Source of the DNA: Streptomyces solicavernae
GTDB taxonomy: Bacteria; Actinomycetota; Actinomycetes; Streptomycetales; Streptomycetaceae
Reading direction: 5' to 3'
Length of the DNA: 64,000 nt
NCBI RefSeq assembly: GCF_029968095.1
Contig: NZ_JASCIR010000028.1
Coordinates: 21,513 to 85,512 of the forward strand
A program made the position numbers and the translations under genes. This document shows positions 57,951 through 64,000 of this stretch, piece after piece; the first letter of the stretch is position 1; the number at the start of each line of letters is the position of its first letter. The notes under the pieces were generated by a model. The model worked only from the letters and a program-made list of their open reading frames with translations. It was not told the origin of the DNA and did no database searches.

Positions 57951-59291
57951 ATGCCGCAGGGGGAGCTGAGCACACACCGAGATTCCGCTCCCGGGACGTT
58001 GCAGACGTACCGGGAGGTGATCGGGCTCTCCGGCGTACTGCTCCCGGTGCTCTCGTTCCTGGGGCGGCTGCCCACGGCGGTCATTCAGATGGGCAGCGTC
58101 CTGATGATCACCAGGACCAGCGGCTCCCTCGCCACGGGTGGGATGGTGGCCTGCGCTCTGGCCCTCGGGCAGGTGGCGATGGGGCCGTTCGTCGGCCGTC
58201 TCGCGGACCGTCGCGGGCAGCGTCGCGTGGTGCTGGTCTTCGCGTTGCTCAACGCGATCGCGATCAGCGTCTTCACGGCGAGCGCGCTGCTGGGTGCGGC
58301 CACGCCCCTGCTGGTCCTTCTCGGGGCGCTGGCAGGCGCCTCGGTGCCCGGCATCGGGCCGCTGGCGCGGGCCCGCGTGGTGGCGCTCGCACGCCGCAGA
58401 CGGGCGGACGACCGGCTCGCCGACGCGGTGATGTCCCTGGAGAGCACCATGGACGAGGTGTCCTTCGTGCTCGGGCCGGCCGCCGTGGGCCTCGCGGCGG
58501 TCATCGGCCACCCGGCGTACGCGATGCTCCTCGCGGCGCTGCTCGTGGCCGTGTGCGGAACGGGGTTCGCCCTGCACCCGACCGCTCTCACCCACGAGGG
58601 GCGACAAGGACCGCCACGCGCGCGTGCGACGGAGGAACCCGCACGCGCGCGTGGCGCACGGCACCGCATGCCGCGCCAGGTCTACGTGGTGCGGGTCGGC
58701 CTCGTACTCCTGGGCGTGCTGCTCGGCGGCTGCGGCGCCGGGATCACCGCCCTCACCGAGGAATTGGGCCGGCCGGACCAGGCGGGACTCGTGTACGCAG
58801 CCATGGGTGTCATGAGCGCCGCCGTCGGCCTGTCCATGGCGGCGGTGCCGGAGCGCATCGGCCTGCTGCTGCGCTGGCGCGTCGCAACGGCCGCCGCTGC
58901 GCTCCTTTCACTGCCTCTCCTGTGGACGGAGTCGCTGGCCGGGCTCTACTTCGTAGTGGCCGTTTTCGGTGCCATCTTCGCGCCCAACCTGATCACCGGA
59001 TTCGGCCTCACCGAGCGGGCCGTGCCGCGCGAACGCCTGGCGGAGGGCATGACGTTCGCGTCGAGCGCCTTCGTCGGCGGCCAAGCCGTCACGCTCGCCG
59101 TCGCCGGGCGGCTCGCCGAGTCGTACGGCCCGGCGGCGGCCTTCGGCGTCGGCAGTACGGCCGCGGCGCTGGCCTTCCTCGTCGCCCTCGGCGCGCGCCC
59201 GCGGCGGGGCGGCGGCCCGGACCGGGAGAGCGGAACCGGCACCGCGCGGGACCAGGCTTCGGTCGGTGTGCAGCGCCCTCAGGCGGTCTGA
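57951..59291 (+). CDS. MFS transporter
   Basis: The 446-residue membrane protein has twelve predicted helices. The first cytoplasmic loop has GRLADRRGQRRVVLVFALLN, the MFS signature GxLaDrxGrkxxl. A basic loop with RARATEEPARARGARHR joins the two halves, and the second half has GEGMTFASSAFVGGQ-like conserved glycines. The substrate is unknown; the group resembles drug or metabolite efflux proteins. The ATG at 57951 has no clear ribosome site. A small hairpin follows. Confidence 0.85.
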   Translation: MPQGELSTHRDSAPGTLQTYREVIGLSGVLLPVLSFLGRLPTAVIQMGSVLMITRTSGSLATGGMVACALALGQVAMGPFVGRLADRRGQRRVVLVFALLNAIAISVFTASALLGAATPLLVLLGALAGASVPGIGPLARARVVALARRRRADDRLADAVMSLESTMDEVSFVLGPAAVGLAAVIGHPAYAMLLAALLVAVCGTGFALHPTALTHEGRQGPPRARATEEPARARGARHRMPRQVYVVRVGLVLLGVLLGGCGAGITALTEELGRPDQAGLVYAAMGVMSAAVGLSMAAVPERIGLLLRWRVATAAAALLSLPLLWTESLAGLYFVVAVFGAIFAPNLITGFGLTERAVPRERLAEGMTFASSAFVGGQAVTLAVAGRLAESYGPAAAFGVGSTAAALAFLVALGARPRRGGGPDRESGTGTARDQASVGVQRPQAV

Positions 59292-59304
59292 CCGCGCGCC
59301 GTAC

Positions 59305-59332
59305 TGCCTGCCCCGGCCTGCCCCCGCAGGCA
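59305..59332 (+). terminator. Weak hairpin after the MFS gene
   Basis: Seven-base arms tgcctgc and gcaggca enclose a 14-base C-rich loop shortly after the stop. The rest of the 350-bp gap to the next gene holds no supported gene; its promoter should lie near 59560-59640. Confidence 0.4.
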
Positions 59333-59643
59333 CTCGATCACCTGGGTCAACACAGGGTTCCACCCCGTACCCGGGACGAGGGCCAGGAACCGATACCGGT
59401 GCATCGGCTGCTGTTGTCGACGGCCGCAGATGGGGTGACCGCTATGAATCCGCTCACTCCGACGGCACGCGGGGACCGGAACGCCCGTGTGGGACAAGGA
59501 GGTTGAGAGCCGAGCCTGTGCATCCGGCTGCACCGTCGACCGCTACCGGAGTACCCTTCCTTGATCGTTGAACCGGGTCTCGACCAAGATTCCGGACCAT
59601 GATCCCGAACGGGGTCCCAGGGGGAGCGGAAGGCGGTGCGTGG

Positions 59644-60885
59644 GTGAGCTCGGGCGGTCTTGAGCTGCCCCCTGGCGACGAGGGTCGCGAGGGAGGCACC
59701 GGCGACGCCCCGCCCTCTGCGGTCTCCCTGGCGCGCCCGGTGGACACGGCCGCGCAGATAGGCCCGGAACTGGACTGGGGCCCCGACGCCTGGCACGAGG
59801 TGCGCACGCGTGCCCAGCGGGCCGGTCGCGCCTACATATGGCTGAACCTCGTCGAACAGCGGCTGCGCGCCGTGGTCTCCGCGGTGGTCCGGCCCGTGTA
59901 CGAACCCGTGCACGGCGACGACTGGGTGGTGGCCGCGGCCGGCCCGGCAGGGCAGGAATGGGTGCAGCGGGCCGTCGCCGTCCGTGAAGTCAGCCGCCGT
60001 AAGGGGTACTTGCTCGACCCGGCCGACGACAACGTCCTCAGCTTTCTGACCCTGCCGCAGCTGCGCGAGCTGATGGTGCAGCACTGGCCCTGCTTCGAGC
60101 CGTACTTCGACGACCGCAGAGACGTCGAACTCGCCCTGGACGAGCTGGAGGTCGCGCGGAACGTCGTCTCCCGCAACCGTGCCCTCTCGGAGACGGTCCT
60201 CGCGCAGGCGGAAAGAGCCTCCGCGCGGCTCCTCGAAATGCTCGGCGCCGACTCGGACGTGCCCTCCGCGCGCAGGCTGCCCGTCGACGCGGTCGAGGAC
60301 ATAGTCGGAGACCGGTACGCGGACGTGGTGGGCGTGCACCCGGACCGGGTGCGCCTGCTGCGCCAGTTCCCCGCCGAGGACATCTTCGGCGGGGCGCGGC
60401 GCCTCGACGCGATCGGCATAGGCCTGAACCTCCTGGCCCAGAACTTCTCCGGCCGCCGCCTGGTACGGCTCGCGGAGACCGGCAGCCGTATAAGGCTGCT
60501 CTTCCTCAACCCGGCGAGCAGCGCCGTCAAACGCCGCGAACGCGAACTCGGCATCAAGCGAGGCGAGTTGAGCCGCTCGGTCGAGATGAACATCCTGCAC
60601 ATGCGGCGTGTGCGCTCCCGCCTCCGCGACCCGGACGCCTTCCAGATCCACGTCTTTGACGAAACTCCGCGCTTCACCGCATACCTGGTCGACGGTGACG
60701 GATCGGACGGAGTGGCCGTCGTCCAGTCCTACCTGCGGCGCACCCGAGGCATGGAGGCGCCCGTGCTGGTGCTGCGCGGCGGCGGCCGCGTGGTCAAGGC
60801 GGGCGGGGCCGGCGAGCACGGGCTGTTCGAGACGTACCGCGAGGAGTTCGAGTCGGTCTGGGCGGACTCGCGGCCCGTGTCCTGA
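59644..60885 (+). CDS. SAV2148-family protein with HEPN-like region
   Basis: The 413-residue cytosolic protein belongs to the actinobacterial group named after SAV2148. The N-terminal third contains a helical region with RAQRAGRAYIWLNLVEQRLR that looks HEPN-like, and the rest is helix-rich. The C-terminal third has FQIHVFDETPRFTAYLVDGD, resembling the HKD-less end of phospholipase D-like or effector proteins. HEPN domains are often RNases or nucleotide transferases in conflict systems, but the catalytic RxxxxH is not evident. Function is unknown. I use the GTG at 59644, ten bases after GGAAGG; the in-frame ATG at 59599 is an alternative. Confidence 0.7.
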   Translation: MSSGGLELPPGDEGREGGTGDAPPSAVSLARPVDTAAQIGPELDWGPDAWHEVRTRAQRAGRAYIWLNLVEQRLRAVVSAVVRPVYEPVHGDDWVVAAAGPAGQEWVQRAVAVREVSRRKGYLLDPADDNVLSFLTLPQLRELMVQHWPCFEPYFDDRRDVELALDELEVARNVVSRNRALSETVLAQAERASARLLEMLGADSDVPSARRLPVDAVEDIVGDRYADVVGVHPDRVRLLRQFPAEDIFGGARRLDAIGIGLNLLAQNFSGRRLVRLAETGSRIRLLFLNPASSAVKRRERELGIKRGELSRSVEMNILHMRRVRSRLRDPDAFQIHVFDETPRFTAYLVDGDGSDGVAVVQSYLRRTRGMEAPVLVLRGGGRVVKAGGAGEHGLFETYREEFESVWADSRPVS

Positions 60886-61029
60886 ACCGTGTCCCCGCCG
60901 CCGAGCGCGACCGCCGCTCACGACGAACCGCAGGTCAGAAGGTGAAGCGGAACGCGCTGGTCGGATTGTCAGTGGCGCATGCGATCGTGAAACGCACATG
61001 GGGGAGAGCACCACGAAGGAGGGCCACGG

Positions 61030-61743
61030 ATGGGCTGGCACCAGGATCTGCTGATCGGCTTCGACCTGGAGACCACGGGCACGGACCCGTGCGAGGCGCG
61101 GATCGTCACCGGCGCGCTGATCGAGGTCAAGGGCGGAGAGCCGCTGGGACGCCGCGAGTGGCTGGCCGACCCGGGAGTGCCGATACCGCAGGAGGCCGTG
61201 GACGTGCACGGCATCAGCAACGAGCGGGCCAGGGCGGAGGGCCGCCCGGCCGGCCAGGTGGCTGACGAACTCGCCCGCGCACTGACGGGGTACTGGCAGT
61301 CGGGCGTCCCGGTGGTGGCGTACAACGCGGCGTTCGACCTGACCCTGCTCTCCGCGGAACTGCACCGGTACGGACTGCCGTCCCTGCGTGAGCGGCTCGG
61401 CGGCATCGAACCGGCGCCGGTGATCGACCCGTACACCATCGACCGCTCCGTCGACCGGTACCGCAAGGGGAAGCGGAACCTGGAGGCGGTCTGCTCCGTG
61501 TACGGAATCCGGCTCGACTCGGCGCACGACGCGACCGCCGACGCCCTCGCCGCCGCCGAGCTCGCCTCGGCGATAGCCGTCACGCACCCGAAGGTCGCCG
61601 GCCTCGGCCCCGCCGAACTGCACCGCCGCCAGGTCGAGTGGTACGCGGAATGGGCCGCCGACTTCCAGAAGTTCCTGCGCCGCAAGGGGGACGAGTCCGC
61701 AGTGATCGACGGTCACTGGCCGCTGCGGAACATATCGGACTGA
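61030..61743 (+). CDS. DEDDh 3'-5' exonuclease (DnaQ/PolC-like)
   Basis: The 237-residue cytosolic nuclease has the three exonuclease motifs: IGFDLETTGTDP (Exo I), AYNAAFDLTLL (Exo II) and DSAHDATADALAAA (Exo III) with the DEDDh histidine. It is stand-alone, without a polymerase or GIY-YIG domain, and probably trims DNA or RNA ends in repair. The ATG at 61030 has GGAGGGCCACGG before it. It lies 144 bp after the HEPN-like gene. Confidence 0.9.
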   Translation: MGWHQDLLIGFDLETTGTDPCEARIVTGALIEVKGGEPLGRREWLADPGVPIPQEAVDVHGISNERARAEGRPAGQVADELARALTGYWQSGVPVVAYNAAFDLTLLSAELHRYGLPSLRERLGGIEPAPVIDPYTIDRSVDRYRKGKRNLEAVCSVYGIRLDSAHDATADALAAAELASAIAVTHPKVAGLGPAELHRRQVEWYAEWAADFQKFLRRKGDESAVIDGHWPLRNISD

Positions 61744-61773
61744 ACGGGCGGGCGAGCAGCGCGAGTTCGGCGC

Positions 61774-62628
61774 TCAGAACGGGTACCAGCGCACCTCGGG
61801 GTCCCCGTCCCTCAACGACGCGACCCGCCTGCGGAATTCCGCCAGGGCCTTGGGGTTGGTGGGCGCGTGCTGCGACACCCACGCACAGCTCGCCGTCTCC
61901 CGGGCACCGCGCAACACGGCGCACCCGTCCCACTCGCGCACGTCCCAGCCGTACGTCGTGACGAACGCGTCGTAGGCCGCGGGCGCCAGGCCGTACCGGT
62001 CGCGGGACAGGGCCATGACCACCAGGTCGTGCTCGCGCAGATCGGCGGAGAACGTCTCCAGGTCCACAAGGACCGGCCCGTCAGGACCGACATGGACGTT
62101 GCGGGGCAGGGCGTCGCCGTGGATCGGGCCCGGCGGCAGATGAGGGGCGAGCGCTGCGGCGGCAGCGGCGAAGCCGTCCCGGCGCTCCCGCAGATAGTCG
62201 GCGTCGGCCTGCGAGATCGCGTCGCCCGCGAGGCGCAGCCAGCGCTCGACGCCGCCGAGCAGTTCGCGGCGCGGCAGTTCGACAGGAGGGGAGGGAAGAG
62301 CATGCACGAGACGGAGCAGCCCGGCCAGATCAGCCGGTCCGGCCGGCCGCAGCGCGGGGCCGAGCCGCCGCCACAAGGTCACCGGATGGCCGTCCACGAG
62401 CCGCGGCTCGGCCTCCGCGGCCCGCACCGCGGGAACCTGGCACTCCTCAAGCCAGCGCGCGACCCCCAGCTCGCGCCGGGCGCGGTCGAGGAGTTCGGGC
62501 GCCGCCCGGCCGACCTTCACCACCAGGTCACCGGTGCCGAACACCGCGTTCTCGCCCAGGGCGAGGAGTTCCGCGTCGCCCGCCACCCCGGCCTCGGCCA
62601 GCACATCCCGTGCTCGTGCCTCGTCCAT
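61774..62628 (-). CDS. Aminoglycoside phosphotransferase-like (APH) kinase
   Basis: The 284-residue kinase-fold protein has DLVVKVGRAA as the ATP-binding lysine strand, PGPIHGDALPRNVHV as the catalytic HGD loop and PVLVDLETFSADLREHDLVV as the metal-binding Asp (DxE-type) loop. The family phosphorylates aminoglycosides, choline, macrolides or small metabolites. The narrow active-site family here is typical of Streptomyces APH-like proteins of unknown substrate. The ATG at 62628 has GGGAGGCAGGAC ahead. It is convergent with the exonuclease, with 30 bp between. Confidence 0.82.
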   Translation of the reverse strand: MDEARARDVLAEAGVAGDAELLALGENAVFGTGDLVVKVGRAAPELLDRARRELGVARWLEECQVPAVRAAEAEPRLVDGHPVTLWRRLGPALRPAGPADLAGLLRLVHALPSPPVELPRRELLGGVERWLRLAGDAISQADADYLRERRDGFAAAAAALAPHLPPGPIHGDALPRNVHVGPDGPVLVDLETFSADLREHDLVVMALSRDRYGLAPAAYDAFVTTYGWDVREWDGCAVLRGARETASCAWVSQHAPTNPKALAEFRRRVASLRDGDPEVRWYPF

Positions 62629-62794
62629 GTCCTGCCTCCCGCAGCGCGCTGCCCACGGCGTGCGGCGCAGGCGAACCGGAACCACGCCTACCGTCACCGA
62701 GCCTGCCGAGCACCTTGCCGATCACTGTGTACGACGCCCAGTCTCCCAGCTGCCGAGGGCGCGTTCGTACAGGCCACAAGGCATGCGCACATGC

Positions 62795-62823
62795 TTGACG
62801 TACTCACGCGCCGTCAGCACGAT
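62795..62823 (+). promoter_or_regulatory. Promoter upstream of the sugar ABC permeases
   Basis: TTGACG at 62795-62800 and CACGAT at 62818-62823 are separated by 17 bases. Transcription would start about 100 bases before the permease gene, just upstream of the operator at 62855. Confidence 0.5.
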
Positions 62824-62854
62824 GACGGTGGCCGGCTGGGACAGGTCACGGCGC

Positions 62855-62864
62855 GAAGCGCTTC
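62855..62864. promoter_or_regulatory. LacI-type operator
   Basis: The palindrome gaagcgcttc with a central CG pair is the core of LacI/CcpA-type operators controlling Streptomyces sugar transporters. It lies 25-35 bases downstream of the predicted start point, a position suited to repression. The repressor gene is not in the window. Confidence 0.6.
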
Positions 62865-62931
62865 CAAGGAAGGGCGGTGGCGGGAGACGGGCAGGCCATC
62901 CTCAGATCAACCGCCTGAAGGAGCCGATTCC

Positions 62932-63855
62932 GTGGCATTGGCGACCGCGACGAAGCGGTCAGTGAAGCAGCAGCGCGCACGCAGAACCGGGGACCACGCT
63001 GCCTGGTTCCTGGTCCTGCCCGCGCTGATCCCCATACTGGTCCTGAGCGTCGGCCCGCTGCTGTACGGCATCGCGCTGTCGTTCACCGACGCACAGTCCG
63101 GCCGGACCTCGGCCACGCAGTGGGTGGGCGGCCTCAACTTCCAGGATCTGTTCCAGGACACGCTGTTCTGGGACTCGTTCCGGATCGGCCTGCTGTGGGC
63201 GGTCGGCGTCACCGTGCCGCAGTTCTTCCTGGCGCTCGGCCTGGCCCTGCTGCTCAACCAGAACCTCCGATTCCGCTGGCTGGCGCGCGCGCTCGCGATC
63301 ATCCCGTGGGCGATGCCCGAGGTCGTCGTCGGCATCATGTGGCGGCTCGTCTATCACCCCGACGCGGGGGTGCTCAACGAGACGCTCTCCAACCTCGGCC
63401 TCGGCGAGGGCCGGGACTGGCTGACGGGCACGGCCACCGCCCTGTTCGCGGTGATCGTCGTCGGCGTGTGGGCCGGCATGCCGCAGACGACGGTCGCGCT
63501 GCTCGCCGGACTGCAGAACACCCCGCGCGAGTTGCACGAAGCGGCCGCCATGGACGGGGCGGGCGCCTGGCGCCGCTTCCGCACCGTCACGTGGCCCGCG
63601 ATCAAACCCGTCGCCCTGTCGATCACGGCCCTCAACTTCATCTGGAACTTCAACTCCTTCGCCCTCGTGTACGTGCTCACGCAGGGCGGACCCGGCGGCC
63701 GCACCCGACTGCCGATGCTGTTCGCCTACGAAGAGGCCTTCCGCTACGGCCAGTTCGGCTACGCCGCCGCGATGGGGTGCGTGATGGTCGCGGTGATCTC
63801 GGTGATCCTCGCGTTCTATCTCGTGGGCCGCCTGAAGGGAGGCGACGAGGCATGA
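62932..63855 (+). CDS. Sugar ABC transporter permease (MalF type)
   Basis: The 307-residue inner-membrane permease has six helices. The cytoplasmic EAA loop reads ELHEAAAMDGAGAWRRFRTVTWPAI near residue 205, which contacts the ATPase. It belongs to the MalF/UgpA type, which import disaccharides or oligosaccharides with a binding protein and a shared ATPase such as MsiK. The GTG at 62932 has AAGGAG eight bases ahead. The second permease starts in the stop codon (ATGA overlap). The binding protein is probably encoded beyond the window or further upstream. A LacI-type operator lies upstream. Confidence 0.92.
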   Translation: MALATATKRSVKQQRARRTGDHAAWFLVLPALIPILVLSVGPLLYGIALSFTDAQSGRTSATQWVGGLNFQDLFQDTLFWDSFRIGLLWAVGVTVPQFFLALGLALLLNQNLRFRWLARALAIIPWAMPEVVVGIMWRLVYHPDAGVLNETLSNLGLGEGRDWLTGTATALFAVIVVGVWAGMPQTTVALLAGLQNTPRELHEAAAMDGAGAWRRFRTVTWPAIKPVALSITALNFIWNFNSFALVYVLTQGGPGGRTRLPMLFAYEEAFRYGQFGYAAAMGCVMVAVISVILAFYLVGRLKGGDEA

Positions 63856-64000
63856 TGCGTACGACCAAGTCGGCGCGCGCCGCGCAGTACGTGGCGCTCG
63901 CGGCTTATCTCGTCTTCCTGGCCTTCCCGTTCGCCTGGCTGATCTCCACGGCCTTCAAGCCCGCGAAGGAACTGGGCAGCCTGGATCCCACCTGGATCCC
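63852..64000 (+). CDS. Sugar ABC transporter permease (MalG type), N-terminal part
   Basis: The first 49 residues are present and the gene runs off the window. It starts with MMRTTKSARAAQYVALAAYLVFL, then a hydrophobic helix ending in AWLISTAFKPAKEL, as expected for MalG-type permeases. The ATG at 63852 overlaps the previous stop by four bases; the next ATG, one codon on, is equally placed. Confidence 0.88.
   Translation, partial: MMRTTKSARAAQYVALAAYLVFLAFPFAWLISTAFKPAKELGSLDPTWI

Noticed and set aside
1..64000. tRNA or rRNA genes
   Set aside because: No cloverleaf-like stretch with a GTTCRA-type T-arm and CCA-proximal stem was recognised, but a dedicated scan was not possible.

Overview
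The window is a very GC-rich (about 72% by eye) actinobacterial chromosome segment, almost certainly Streptomyces. Nearly every real gene has GC-saturated third codon positions, starts are often GTG or TTG, and ribosome sites are GGAGG-like. The gene order from the end of dxs through whiI, a DUF3000 gene, hemE, hemG and hemQ matches what I remember of the S. coelicolor SCO6013-SCO6045 neighbourhood. No tRNA, rRNA, CRISPR array or prophage was seen. The one mobile element is a broken IS5-type transposase near 53 kb.

Layout. 0-9.6 kb: end of dxs, an APC amino-acid permease, a GT-C membrane glycosyltransferase, a NYN nuclease-like gene, a fadA-fadB beta-oxidation pair, RNase D, and the sporulation regulator whiI. 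9.9-15.6 kb: haem synthesis (hemE, then hemG-hemQ of the coproporphyrin branch) around a CoA-disulfide-reductase-like flavoprotein. 15.7-21 kb: a secreted peptidase, then a two-gene operon of a DUF692/MNIO oxidase and a membrane protein with a Cys/Gly-rich tail, which is the best candidate here for an undescribed peptide-modification system. 21-30 kb: PTH2-like hydrolase, AIM24, a small ABC exporter, a lipoprotein deacetylase, an AAC(3) acetyltransferase, an NfeD-SPFH pair and a PhoX-like Tat protein. 30-35 kb: ZapE ATPase, a RibD-C reductase, murC and msrB. 35-38 kb: a secreted SpaA-repeat protein and a DUF574 methyltransferase.

38.4-42.2 kb is a stress-protease locus: clpP3-clpP4, the activator popR (ending in an LAA degron) and a second clpX, with two PopR boxes upstream of clpP3. 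ClpP4 seems to have lost its catalytic histidine. 42-51 kb holds a TetR-type regulator and a Nudix protein with large in-frame repeats, a phosphatase, a phenoxazinone-synthase-like copper oxidase, a PDZ membrane protein, LysE and an M24 peptidase. 51-64 kb holds treZ, the IS remnant, a monooxygenase-like gene, a GNAT enzyme with a leader peptide, an FHA protein, an M14 carboxypeptidase, an MFS transporter, a HEPN-type protein, a DEDDh exonuclease, an APH-like kinase and the first two permeases of a LacI-type-regulated sugar ABC transporter.

A second theme is an unusual density of short tandem repeats (about 16 arrays with units of 3-42 bp). Some lie in-frame in linkers and tails of proteins. 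Others begin at or overlap stop codons in the gaps between genes.
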